Part shown: piece after piece, positions 1 through 8,511 of the stretch
Layout of the letters: every line of letters begins with the position of its first letter
Position numbering within the stretch: position 1 is the stretch's first letter
Assembly: GCF_004792295.1 (NCBI RefSeq)
Contig: NZ_SRRY01000001.1
Location: forward strand, 1,622,501-1,686,500
Origin: Pseudoalteromonas sp. MEBiC 03607
GTDB taxonomy: Bacteria; Pseudomonadota; Gammaproteobacteria; Enterobacterales; Alteromonadaceae
DNA length: 64,000 nucleotides
Direction of reading: 5' to 3'
The notes under the pieces: model-generated
Told to the model about the DNA's origin: nothing
Databases searched by the model: none
What the model saw: the letters and a program-made list of their open reading frames with translations, nothing else
Made by a program: the position numbers and the translations under genes

Positions 1-2388
1 AATTTTACCGTTTAAATCATAGTTGCTTAAAAAAGACCATATTTCTTCTGCAATATTAATATCGCTGTCTCCCGCAGAACCTGGCCATATATGCTGACCA
101 CCTTCAATTCTTAGATGCTCAACAGATACACCGTTGGTTCCATTGCCATACACATAACGTTGAACCGTGGTGCCATTATCAGGGAATGTGTCTTCTAAAT
201 CAGTGATAGCCGGTTCCACATCCGTTTGATTAAAGTTAATCCACCACTGCAAGACAGTTTGAGCTTGTGCATAAGGGAGTTGATCGTCTGCCGTGCCGTG
301 AGTTTGCAGTATTGGGATTGGACGCTCTGGCAGACAGTCGTTAGCCATATTCGGCGTCATCACACCAGAAACCGGGGCGATTGCCGCGAATGTGTCGCTA
401 TACTGGCAAGCCAATTCAAATGAAAAGAAGCCGCCTAATGAAAAGCCTACCGCATAAATACGATTGGTATCGATGCTATACGTTGTTGATAGCTCGTTAA
501 TTAAGGCGTCGATGAAACCCAGGTCATTGGCATTGCCACTTTGCGGGAATCCAGTCACATTCCAGCCATCAATCGCTTGCGGAGTGACTAATATGAAGTT
601 TTCAGTTTCAGCAAGCTGGTTGAACTGACTGTCAGTATTTTGCTGCTCTGCTGTGCCGTTTAATCCGTGAAAATCAAACAATAAAGGCACGGGAGTATCG
701 CCTGTATAATTGCTAGACATATTCAACAAATATTCGCGTTCAATACCTTCAAATAGGAAAGTCATTAGATTATCAGGAGTTTCAACGTTCTCAGATCCTG
801 GAACGTAAGTCACACGCATTGGGTCATCTAAGGCAATAATCACAGGCTCAAGATCGCGTGGGCCAGGGGCTGTGTAACTCACACCTTCGAAAGGGGTGCT
901 ACCAGGACCACCAGGGTTATAAAATGCTGAATAACCTTCTTCTAAACTTGGAATTTCAAGTATGGTAATGTTCCTCGCAGCTTCTTCATCGCCAACCAAA
1001 ATGATGTCGATATAGTTATCTCTGTCTTCACTGTAACAAGCATCAAATACAACTTCGCTATCTTCAGGCTGACCTAGATCAGACATACCAACGACTCTAA
1101 GCGTGCCCCCCTGCACAGCATATTCCTCTCCTACTTTATCGATGATGACCGTGTTGCCGTCCACACCATTAGCATGAATTCGAAAGAAACGTTCAAACTC
1201 GTTCGGTTTTAAACCACTTACACCATCAGGTGAAAAACCACCTGTGGTTAACATTCTCAGCATAAAATCACCTTCATCGTATAAGACGGTGGCGTCATTG
1301 GCTGGAATTATTGGTAGTAGTGTACTGATCCCTTCTCCATCCATTTGTCCCTCGATGCGATTTAACTTCGCGCCGACTAATCTTGGACCGTTATTCTCAT
1401 CATACGGACTGGAATCGGTTTCCCACGTAAGCCCAACGGCACTGACAACTTGACCGCCAGGACCAACCATCATCAATGGCGTGTCATCTTCAACAATTTC
1501 GAGCTTAATCGGGAAGCGAGCATCAGGATGGTCGCTTGGTAATCTGTTGCCAAACTCTCCAAAAGCGACCGGTGTATTTCGCTCATTGTCTTCAAAGTTA
1601 GGTAAGGGGCCTATCGCCAATGGCCTTACAATGTCACCCGTGTTTAATGTAAATTGAAAATCGGTCAGACTTAGCGTACTGGTATCAATCGGCCAACTAA
1701 GCACAATGGGCAAACCATCAAGACCGATAGCACCGTCTTTTAGTTCTCCATAAGGCGTCTGATTAATATAAGCTCCAGCAATTTGATCGAGCGTTGAAGT
1801 TGAAGTGTAGTTTTGAGCGCCCGTGCCACAATTAATGTCTGATGACCAAGCACCACCCGCTTCAAGAACAGAATCAAACGTTAATTCTGGGGCATCAATT
1901 CCGATAATGCCATCAAAGCCCATGCCCGCCGACAAGATTTGTGGCTCTTCGGACCAATAGTCTGCCCCTTTCAATACACCGTCATAGAATAACGAAAACG
2001 GCGCTTGTGGTGTGGTAATGGTTGCGCTTTGAGAGGTATCTTCTAGCACCACTACTGTTCTTGTCGCTTGCGACGAGTTACCACTGGTATCTGTTGCAGT
2101 ATATGTCAGATCATAGGTACCGGGCATACCTGTATCGATGATTCCTTGCGATGTTACGGTGATTGCACCGTCCGTGTCATCATGAGCTTCTGCACCCAAG
2201 TCACCAAATACGGCGTTATACACAACTTCAATACTTTCATTACCAATAAGAGTAATTACTGGTGGGGTGTTGTCGGTTGCGCTATCGTCGATTTGGGGGG
2301 TGTTATCACCATCGCTACCACAGCCTGTAAGTTGGATTGCCAAGATAAGCGCAATACAGCTCAGTGGAAAAGTTGCCTTGTTTGTCAT
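1..2388 (-). CDS. Secreted lipoprotein, Ig-like plus PHB-depolymerase/feruloyl-esterase-like domain (3' truncated by window)
   Basis: An uninterrupted minus-strand frame of 796 codons runs from ATG 2388 to base 1 without a stop, so the C-terminus lies outside the window. The start follows an AAGGTGA ribosome site. Residues 1-23 are a lipoprotein signal ending in lipobox LTGC (Cys23). Residues about 40-120 look like a DUF5011/Ig-like surface domain (DNTPPVITLIG near its start). Residues about 120-560 are a long region I do not recognise. The last 230 residues resemble LpqC/PHB-depolymerase esterases: DFHG oxyanion region, nucleophile motif GFSLGG (Ser650), GTADD (Asp701/702) and GGQHIWPG (His766). 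It is probably a surface-anchored or outer-membrane esterase acting on a polymer or ester of unknown identity. It is divergent from the LytS-type kinase gene. The substrate cannot be told from sequence. Confidence 0.85.
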   Translation of the reverse strand, partial: MTNKATFPLSCIALILAIQLTGCGSDGDNTPQIDDSATDNTPPVITLIGNESIEVVYNAVFGDLGAEAHDDTDGAITVTSQGIIDTGMPGTYDLTYTATDTSGNSSQATRTVVVLEDTSQSATITTPQAPFSLFYDGVLKGADYWSEEPQILSAGMGFDGIIGIDAPELTFDSVLEAGGAWSSDINCGTGAQNYTSTSTLDQIAGAYINQTPYGELKDGAIGLDGLPIVLSWPIDTSTLSLTDFQFTLNTGDIVRPLAIGPLPNFEDNERNTPVAFGEFGNRLPSDHPDARFPIKLEIVEDDTPLMMVGPGGQVVSAVGLTWETDSSPYDENNGPRLVGAKLNRIEGQMDGEGISTLLPIIPANDATVLYDEGDFMLRMLTTGGFSPDGVSGLKPNEFERFFRIHANGVDGNTVIIDKVGEEYAVQGGTLRVVGMSDLGQPEDSEVVFDACYSEDRDNYIDIILVGDEEAARNITILEIPSLEEGYSAFYNPGGPGSTPFEGVSYTAPGPRDLEPVIIALDDPMRVTYVPGSENVETPDNLMTFLFEGIEREYLLNMSSNYTGDTPVPLLFDFHGLNGTAEQQNTDSQFNQLAETENFILVTPQAIDGWNVTGFPQSGNANDLGFIDALINELSTTYSIDTNRIYAVGFSLGGFFSFELACQYSDTFAAIAPVSGVMTPNMANDCLPERPIPILQTHGTADDQLPYAQAQTVLQWWINFNQTDVEPAITDLEDTFPDNGTTVQRYVYGNGTNGVSVEHLRIEGGQHIWPGSAGDSDINIAEEIWSFLSNYDLNGKI

Positions 2389-2514
2389 CTCTGTCACCTT
2401 GTTTTGTTCATTTCAAATAAATCGAAATTCAATTACGAACATCGAATTTGGTTCGGAAATTAACAGAGCTTTTTCCATCCTGCTGGGCGAAGTGCATCAA
2501 ATGTGCGCCGTGAT

Positions 2515-2548
2515 GTATGAACGGTACGTTAATGCGTATGAGTAGTAC
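2515..2548 (+). promoter_or_regulatory. Direct repeat GTATGA-N3-GTAC x2, 21 bp apart: candidate LytTR regulator site
   Basis: GTATGAacgGTAC at 2515-2527 recurs as GTATGAgtaGTAC at 2536-2548, exactly 21 bp (two helical turns) later. LytTR-family regulators commonly bind two direct repeats with this spacing. The repeat lies just upstream of a perfect -10 hexamer (TATAAT 2581-2586) that lacks a good -35, the layout expected of an activator site. Function is inferred. Confidence 0.45.
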
Positions 2549-2580
2549 AGACGCTGTATTTCATTCTCAAAATATAAACT

Positions 2581-2586
2581 TATAAT
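2581..2586 (+). promoter_or_regulatory. -10 element TATAAT of the lytS-like gene
   Basis: A consensus TATAAT lies 32 bp before the kinase ATG. The -35 region at about 2558-2563 is poor (ATTTCA), so the promoter is probably activator dependent, consistent with the direct repeat at 2515-2548. Confidence 0.4.
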
Positions 2587-2617
2587 TGAGCCATTAACGA
2601 TAACCCGCAAAGGCTAA

Positions 2618-3679
2618 ATGGTATTGGATAAATTAATCACACTAAACGCGCAACAAGAGATAAATCGAAAACAGCTACAAAAGCTTGTGTTTTTGATTAT
2701 CTTGCCATTGACAAATCTGCTTTTTGTCGCTGCTGTGATGTACGACAATGAAAAATTCAATATTCAGACCATTGGGACTGTTGCAATTCGAGTTTGGGTG
2801 ATCTTCGGATTAACATTTCTGGTCTTCCAGTTGCTGGAAGAGTATCTCCCTAGAGTTATTCGTAAAGACAGTTTTGTATGTCAATTAGCTTTGCACATTC
2901 TCATTATTGTAGGCATTGCCTCATTCTTCGCACCTGTATTTACACACCCTGACGGCCTCCCCTCAACCCAGTCCCTCGAGGTGCCCAGGCTTTTTATCAT
3001 TACTCTGGAAATTACTCTTTATCTGATAGTATTACGAATACTGGACGAGCAGGCGAATGCTTTTTCTACAGTGCTGACACTGAAAGAATCAGAATTAAAT
3101 GTACTCAGATCTCAGAGTAATCCTCACTTTTTATTTAATACTTTAAATCTGATCAATTCGGAAATATCTGACGATCCAGGCAACGCCAAGGAAATAGTGT
3201 ATGACCTTGCTGATTTGCTTCGCAAGTATTTGAAAATGGCGCAACAAAGCTTCACAACGGTTTCAGAAGAGATGAAGTTGGTGAACTTATATCTGACATT
3301 GCAACAAAAACGATTTAAAAATCGGCTTACTTTCGACATCGAGGTCGCGCATGACACTCATCGATTACAGATCCCTGCACTACTGTTACAACCTGTTGTT
3401 GAAAATACAATAAAACATGCCGTTGCTCCCTACGCCGCAAAAGCCCACGTAAAGATATCAGCAAGTCTTACCGACAAAAACCTCGTTGTGGTTTTCAAAG
3501 ATACGGGGCCAGTATTTGACGATAAAGGTATCGAAGAAGGGGATGGCTTCAGAATTCTGCGCAAAACGCTCGACTTACACTTTGTTAACAACTATGGATT
3601 GAGCTTGAAATCAACCAAGACAGGTGGCGAATTTAAGGTATGTATTCCCGTTCGAACCTTGGAGTCAAACCGTGAGTGA
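2618..3679 (+). CDS. LytS/YehU-type membrane sensor histidine kinase
   Basis: 353 aa. Four predicted membrane segments (about 24-42, 55-75, 88-108, 124-142) are followed by a short linker and a His_kinase (PF06580) domain. The phosphoacceptor is His170 in NPHFLFN, and the ATPase N-box is LLLQPVVENTIKH (about 255-267). The length and the lack of a large extracellular sensor domain suggest sensing within the membrane. The stop overlaps the GTG start of the LytTR regulator, so the two form a cognate pair translated together. The usual D/G boxes are short, as in this family. The stimulus is unknown; the divergent lipoprotein esterase is a plausible target, by position only. Confidence 0.88.
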   Translation: MVLDKLITLNAQQEINRKQLQKLVFLIILPLTNLLFVAAVMYDNEKFNIQTIGTVAIRVWVIFGLTFLVFQLLEEYLPRVIRKDSFVCQLALHILIIVGIASFFAPVFTHPDGLPSTQSLEVPRLFIITLEITLYLIVLRILDEQANAFSTVLTLKESELNVLRSQSNPHFLFNTLNLINSEISDDPGNAKEIVYDLADLLRKYLKMAQQSFTTVSEEMKLVNLYLTLQQKRFKNRLTFDIEVAHDTHRLQIPALLLQPVVENTIKHAVAPYAAKAHVKISASLTDKNLVVVFKDTGPVFDDKGIEEGDGFRILRKTLDLHFVNNYGLSLKSTKTGGEFKVCIPVRTLESNRE

Positions 3680-4442
3680 ACTAAAGATAGCGGTTAAACG
3701 TGTTATGTTGATCGATGATGAACCAGCAGCCATTAATCATTTGAGATCGGTTATTAATACCTTCGATGAACTGGAAATCATTGCTGAAATTGGTGATGGT
3801 CGAAACGCCATCAAGGAGATTATCATACAAAAACCCGATATCGTTTTTCTCGATATAGAAATGCCTGAAGTAACAGGTTTTGAAGTGGCGAAAGTAACGG
3901 AAGATATTAGCTATCAGTTGGTATTTGTTACCGCCTACGACCACTACGCTTTGGAAGCCTTTGATACCAAAGCAATTGATTATTTATTGAAGCCGGTTCG
4001 GCCTTCGGTACTTAAAAAGTGCATCAACAAAATTTTACATCAGGAAAATATGGCGCTCGAGGCACTTGAAGAACAAAAAGGACAAAGCGACAGTTTGGTG
4101 TTGTCAGATGGTAAAGCCATGCGGGTGGTTAACCAAAGGCATATTACTTACATTGAGGGTATTGGACGCTACCGTTGTATTCACCTCAATCAGGCGGGGA
4201 TTGATCTACACCGTATGCCCACCATTGTTTCTGGCACTACTTTAGATGACTTTGAATCTCAGCTTTCAACCTCAGCATTTACCCGTTTGCACCGCAGCTT
4301 TATCGTGAGTATTGAACAAATTGTTGAAATATCTGTCGAGTCGAGACGCCATTATGTCAGTTTAATGGAAGGTGATATGAAAATACCTGTCGCTCGCGCT
4401 AAAGTGTCAGAGTTAAAGTCGGCACTAAATAAGGGGCAGTGA
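3672..4442 (+). CDS. LytTR-family response regulator
   Basis: 256 aa from GTG 3672. I chose this start because GGAG (3661-3664) sits at proper spacing before it and because an upstream ATG at 3624 would add residues read out of the kinase gene. The receiver domain (about 10-125) has acidic residues IDDEP and phosphoacceptor Asp61 in FLDIEMP; the switch Lys is in LLKPV. After a linker, a LytTR DNA-binding domain (about 150-250) shows IEGIGRYRCIHL and FTRLHRSFIVS. It overlaps the kinase gene by 8 bp and is its likely output regulator. Its binding site may be the 21-bp-spaced direct repeat at 2515-2548. Confidence 0.9.
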   Translation: MSELKIAVKRVMLIDDEPAAINHLRSVINTFDELEIIAEIGDGRNAIKEIIIQKPDIVFLDIEMPEVTGFEVAKVTEDISYQLVFVTAYDHYALEAFDTKAIDYLLKPVRPSVLKKCINKILHQENMALEALEEQKGQSDSLVLSDGKAMRVVNQRHITYIEGIGRYRCIHLNQAGIDLHRMPTIVSGTTLDDFESQLSTSAFTRLHRSFIVSIEQIVEISVESRRHYVSLMEGDMKIPVARAKVSELKSALNKGQ

Positions 4443-4744
4443 TACCCATAATCTCGTTAAATAAACCCAGCAGGCGCTACCTTAAAACTGCCTTAATTAA
4501 TAGAGTTGCTCCATAAACTAGTCTTCATACATTGTCCCATTGGCTGGGAATACAAATTTTCAAACATTAGTCAAAGAATCAATAGCAGGCCTCTACCATT
4601 CTTGAGGCGAGGGTATGCCGTGTTAGCGGTTTAGTTGATTCTTTTTTCATAGACCATCAAACTTGGGGATTTACTTTAAGTTATTCAAATTGCCAACCTC
4701 CTAATCATCAGACCTTGACCCTTTGATTTAGATACAACAGGTAT
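4443..4744. other. Intergenic stretch without a recognisable gene
   Basis: No convincing reading frame, RNA gene or repeat family is seen. A small inverted repeat (GCCTC at 4589-4593, GAGGC at 4604-4608) is too weak to interpret. The stretch separates two convergent operons and may mark the edge of an accessory block. Confidence 0.5.
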
Positions 4745-4775
4745 AAAAAAACTTCGAAAAATCGAAGTTTTTTTT
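4745..4775. terminator. Bidirectional rho-independent terminator
   Basis: The stem ACTTCGA (4751-4757) pairs with TCGAAGT (4762-4768) around an AAAA loop, flanked by A-run and T-run on opposite sides, so it can end transcription from both the LytTR gene and the convergent FlhB-like gene. Confidence 0.85.
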
Positions 4776-4840
4776 GATTCCCCCTTTATGGTTAATGCCT
4801 TGCCCAATGAGGCGCTTTTTTATTGGAACACTTCTAAGCC

Positions 4841-5149
4841 CTAAGCTTGAATGTTGAGCTTACCCTGAAAATCTTGCCAACCCGGTGGAAATTTACCACG
4901 CAATACATACGAAAATGCAATTAATTCAGCAATGACATAGTAAAGCTCTTTTGGTATTTCTTCACCTAACTCAAGGTGCGATAAGGTTTGTGCTAAGTCA
5001 GCGTCTTGATGTATTAAGATGCCTTTTTGTTCGGCAAGTTTAACAATTTCGTCAGCAAGTTCACCAAAGCCTTTACTGGTTACTCGTGGCGAACTGCCCG
5101 CTTCGTAGAGTAGGCCAATAGCAGATTTATGTTGATATTGTTCGCTCAT
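4841..5149 (-). CDS. Orphan FlhB C-terminal-domain protein (EscU/FlhB family, FhlB-like)
   Basis: 102 aa matching only the cytoplasmic C-terminal part of the flagellar export switch FlhB (AIGLLYEAGSSPRV, then ADEIVKLAEQKGILIHQDADL). It has no membrane helices. The autocleaving NPTH motif, which in FlhB precedes this segment, is absent, so it resembles the post-cleavage fragment. It lies 5 bp after the FliK-like gene on the same strand. The pairing of a soluble FlhB-C homologue with a FliK-like protein is known near ccm operons in related bacteria. It probably binds export substrates or the FliK-like partner; this is inference. Confidence 0.85.
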   Translation of the reverse strand: MSEQYQHKSAIGLLYEAGSSPRVTSKGFGELADEIVKLAEQKGILIHQDADLAQTLSHLELGEEIPKELYYVIAELIAFSYVLRGKFPPGWQDFQGKLNIQA

Positions 5150-5154
5150 AAAAT

Positions 5155-7788
5155 TTAGACCTTGATGTTAATAATCGCATGTGACTTGTAAAAGGCTTGA
5201 TGACTTGGCGTACCTTGTTGCAAATTAAGCTCACCAACATTTAGACCATGGCTTGCTAGTTTATGACGCAGCGTTTCTAAATGCGGATGTGCAAGAGCCG
5301 TGACCTCTTGTGAAGAGGCTAATAATTGGCAATCTACCGCTGTGTCCATAACCTCTGCGGTAACTTGTAATTTACCAAGCTGCGCATAGTCAAAGTTTAG
5401 CCTAACAAACCATACATTTTTACTTTCAAGCTTGTTTTTGCTCGGCTTTTTATATTGGCCTAAGCTGATTTCTGTTTGCCCTGCCTCTGCTGGAAGTTTC
5501 ATCGGTAAGAAAAATTGTGCAAGCGGGTTACTATCTTGCTGTTGGTTTATCGGCGTCGTTTGTACTTGAGTGAGAGTATTCTTTACTTGGCTTAACTCAC
5601 CCGCTAAGGCTTGCAAATTGGGTTGTTGTAATTGCTCCAGTAACTTACTGCCATTAATGGCTTTAAAATTGGGTACTAGCACTTGCAATAAAGCATCAAG
5701 ACCTGTTTGGTTGTTAAAGCTTAAATTAGTGGGAGCCTGATTAATAATAGGTGCAGCTAAAGCGGTTACTGCTAGTTGCTCTAGACCTTGATTAAAGCTT
5801 GCTTGTTGGTTTTGTGGTGTTAAAGATGTTGGTCTAAGTATACTTAGTAGTTCACGCTCGATCGTTGCTGGGTGTATGTTTTGACTTGAAATCATGCGGT
5901 TAAATGCTTGATTAACTAACCTATTTAGATCAACAGAAGAAGACGTACTTTGCTCACTAAGAGCGACTAACTTTTCACTTAACTGCAAAGGTAGTGGCGT
6001 GCTTGTGGGCTTTTGACTCTGTGGCATTGGCACTAACTTGGCTATTAGTGCAGCTTCAATAGGCCTAATAGCGAGTAGGGGTTGGCGTAAATTAGGCTCT
6101 TTTGCTGCTAAAAAAGGAGCGAGAGAAGAAACTTGGTTTGTTATTGATGCAGGCAGTTCCGCTTTAACTTTTAAATGATTTGCCGTTTGCTCTGTAATTG
6201 CACCCTTTGTTCTCGCTAAGGATTGCAACTGATCACCACTCACAGTTTGTTTAATCGCCTTAGTTGCAAGCGCTGGATTGTCTTTCGATACTGCGTTATC
6301 AATATTAGTGGCGATGTTTGAAGCTAGAGCGGGTATAGAGTTCGCCTTATTTATAGCATTTGCCGCTACAGTTGTAGGAGGCTTTTCGGTTATTTGAGCG
6401 CTATTAATGAGTGCTGCTTTGTCGTTGATTGCGGGCGTATTTATTAATGGTTCAAGACTTACTTTAAGTTGCTGAAACAATTGAATTAGCGGCGCCGATT
6501 TATTAAAGCTGACAGGCAACATAGGTTGTTCGCCAGCAGACTTTGTGGCCGCCAACTGCACATTGTTATTGATGGTAGGCAAAAGTGGGCCCGGCTGTTG
6601 TTTTAAAGGCGAGTTAGAGGTCATTAACCTCGACCAATTTGGGTCTAAAGACGCGAGCTTAATTATATTGATTTGTTTAGCATTATACCCTAGCTGGCTT
6701 ACACTGTTGCTTGCGCCCAGCGTTTGACTAACAGATAAGTTAGCTGTTGATTTTGTTGTTGCTGGTAAACGCTCAAAGTAACGCACTGCATCACTAATAC
6801 GGGTTTTCAAATCGGCAAAACTGTCTTTTAACCAAGAGCGTATTGGTGAATCATTACTACTTGATGGAGCCAAAGGCGTTGTCTTACTGTCAAGTGGTTG
6901 GCTTTTAAGAGCATGTGTAAATGTATCTGAGAGTGAGTTTTTTAATAACAAATGTTGTATTGGCGCTTTGTTGACAAGTTCAATGGTCTCTTTTACGCGC
7001 TGTGATAGCAGTTTTAGCGTATGAGGATTAAATTGCCAATGCGCTTGAATTTGTTTTGCTTGTTTTGGGGGGATTGCTGCAAGTGGCAGCGTTAACTCGC
7101 TATTTTGTTTGGTTGCTAAACTCAATTGTAGCTGTTGGCCGGTGAGTTTTAAGTCTATTTCTGGGACTAGTTTAGCGACTAAATCAGCGACTTTTTGTTG
7201 GCTAACACTTTGTTGATGCAGTGAATCCCCAAAGCGATTAATGATGTTTAAGTTAAAACTATTTTGCTGATTTGTAGCTGGCAACAAGATTGCTTTGAGT
7301 GGCGCTTCAGTTTTTAACAGTGTTGCCAAGGTATTGTTAAGGGCAAACTCTGTTTTTAGTGATGGCAGTTGCAATATTGGCTGATTGCTGGCAATAGTTG
7401 CCGGGTAGGGCGTGTTTGTATTTGCATTCCCCTGTGTGAACAAGTTAAGAAGTGCTTGCATTTGCTGACTTTTACCCAGTGTAATTGTGATAGGCAGAGG
7501 TGTAATAGTGAGCCCTTTGCCATCATTACTTAATTGGATGTTTGCCGATAAGAATCGTTCAGTTTTGGGATTTTCTTGCTCAGTAGATAAACGCAATGTT
7601 TGCCATGCATTGTTGATTAATACATCCATCTGCACACTGTGTTTGCTAATCACGATATTACGGGCAGTTAGACTCTGATCAGCGAGCATTTTTAATGCCT
7701 CGCTTGATGAATGTTGTGAAGCACTGCTAATACTTTTAGGGTCAATATTAAGCTGGGTGCTGAGAGTCAACTGGCTTTGTTTATTCAT
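5155..7788 (-). CDS. FliK-like flagellar hook-length control domain protein
   Basis: 877 aa, long, Gln/Ser/Thr/Ala-rich and low in recognisable structure through about residue 740. The final part resembles the conserved FliK C-terminal domain (Flg_hook): VRLNFDYAQLGKLQVTAEV, then a helical segment PHLETLRHKLASHGLNVGEL. In FliK the N-terminal part acts as a molecular ruler and the C-terminal domain contacts FlhB to switch export specificity. No other flagellar genes are nearby, so this is a second, non-canonical FliK-type protein paired with the small FlhB-C protein rather than the main fliK. Its substrate is unknown. Confidence 0.8.
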   Translation of the reverse strand: MNKQSQLTLSTQLNIDPKSISSASQHSSSEALKMLADQSLTARNIVISKHSVQMDVLINNAWQTLRLSTEQENPKTERFLSANIQLSNDGKGLTITPLPITITLGKSQQMQALLNLFTQGNANTNTPYPATIASNQPILQLPSLKTEFALNNTLATLLKTEAPLKAILLPATNQQNSFNLNIINRFGDSLHQQSVSQQKVADLVAKLVPEIDLKLTGQQLQLSLATKQNSELTLPLAAIPPKQAKQIQAHWQFNPHTLKLLSQRVKETIELVNKAPIQHLLLKNSLSDTFTHALKSQPLDSKTTPLAPSSSNDSPIRSWLKDSFADLKTRISDAVRYFERLPATTKSTANLSVSQTLGASNSVSQLGYNAKQINIIKLASLDPNWSRLMTSNSPLKQQPGPLLPTINNNVQLAATKSAGEQPMLPVSFNKSAPLIQLFQQLKVSLEPLINTPAINDKAALINSAQITEKPPTTVAANAINKANSIPALASNIATNIDNAVSKDNPALATKAIKQTVSGDQLQSLARTKGAITEQTANHLKVKAELPASITNQVSSLAPFLAAKEPNLRQPLLAIRPIEAALIAKLVPMPQSQKPTSTPLPLQLSEKLVALSEQSTSSSVDLNRLVNQAFNRMISSQNIHPATIERELLSILRPTSLTPQNQQASFNQGLEQLAVTALAAPIINQAPTNLSFNNQTGLDALLQVLVPNFKAINGSKLLEQLQQPNLQALAGELSQVKNTLTQVQTTPINQQQDSNPLAQFFLPMKLPAEAGQTEISLGQYKKPSKNKLESKNVWFVRLNFDYAQLGKLQVTAEVMDTAVDCQLLASSQEVTALAHPHLETLRHKLASHGLNVGELNLQQGTPSHQAFYKSHAIINIKV

Positions 7789-7890
7789 TATTTTAGATCA
7801 AATATAAGTTAATCGTTTTAAAGCAATATTCGTATTACCCTATCATTATGGTAGACTAACGCCTAATTTTGGGTATAGAGAATCGTCATC

Positions 7891-8511
7891 TTGTTACACA
7901 TTAAGGCCGTCACCTGCATCAAGCAAGATCGTTGTTTGTTTGCGGATCTTAATTTCAGCTTAAAATCTGGGCAAATTATGCAGTTAGCTGGTCCAAATGG
8001 GGCTGGTAAAACATCATTATTGCGTATTATCGCAGGTTTCGCTATGCCTGATGAAGGTGAGGTATTATGGCAACAACGTTCTATCGCAAAATACTATGAT
8101 GAATTTGCTGATGAGTTATTATTTATCGGTCATAAGACAGGTGTAAATAGTCAACTTACGGCACTTGAAAACCTTGCTTTTTGGCTGAAAATAAACGGCT
8201 ATGATAGCAAGCAAGACTTATATCCGGTCTTAGCTAAGATAGGTCTAGTGGGTCTTGAAGACGTACCTGTGCGCATGTTATCAGCAGGACAACAGCGTCG
8301 TGTTGCATTGGTTCGTCTTTGGTTAAATAACGCCAAACTGTGGATATTAGACGAGCCTTTTACTGCGCTTGATAAAAGTGGGGTGGCGTTTTTGCAAGAG
8401 CGATTTGTTGAGCATCTTAATGCGGGTGGAGCTATTTTATTAACCACCCACCAAGATTTAACGGCACATTTTAGTGACCTTAAAACAGTGACTTTGGAGT
8501 ATCGCCACTGA
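7891..8511 (+). CDS. ccmA: Cytochrome c biogenesis ABC ATPase CcmA
   Basis: 206 aa from TTG 7891; no ATG gives the normal family N-terminus, and this start places the beginning (LHIKAVTCIKQDRCLF) as in other CcmA proteins. Walker A is GPNGAGKT (34-41), the signature is LSAGQQRR (130-137), Walker B is LWILDEPF (150-157), and the switch His is His187. With CcmB it forms the ATPase that drives release of holo-CcmE from CcmC, in the cytoplasmic side of the heme chaperone pathway. It is the first gene of ccmABCDEFGHI and overlaps ccmB by 1 bp. Confidence 0.97.
   Translation: MLHIKAVTCIKQDRCLFADLNFSLKSGQIMQLAGPNGAGKTSLLRIIAGFAMPDEGEVLWQQRSIAKYYDEFADELLFIGHKTGVNSQLTALENLAFWLKINGYDSKQDLYPVLAKIGLVGLEDVPVRMLSAGQQRRVALVRLWLNNAKLWILDEPFTALDKSGVAFLQERFVEHLNAGGAILLTTHQDLTAHFSDLKTVTLEYRH

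Noticed and set aside
2068..2545. Plus-strand frames of 131 and 92 codons opposite the lipoprotein gene
   Set aside because: They lie antisense to a clear lipoprotein signal and Ig-like domain on the minus strand, and their translations show no family features.
3624..3671. Earlier ATG for the LytTR regulator
   Set aside because: It lies inside the kinase gene and lacks a ribosome site, whereas GTG 3672 has GGAG at the right distance.
4443..4744. Possible small RNA or gene
   Set aside because: No promoter/terminator pair in the right order and no conserved reading frame could be seen; only the terminator at 4745-4775 is clear.
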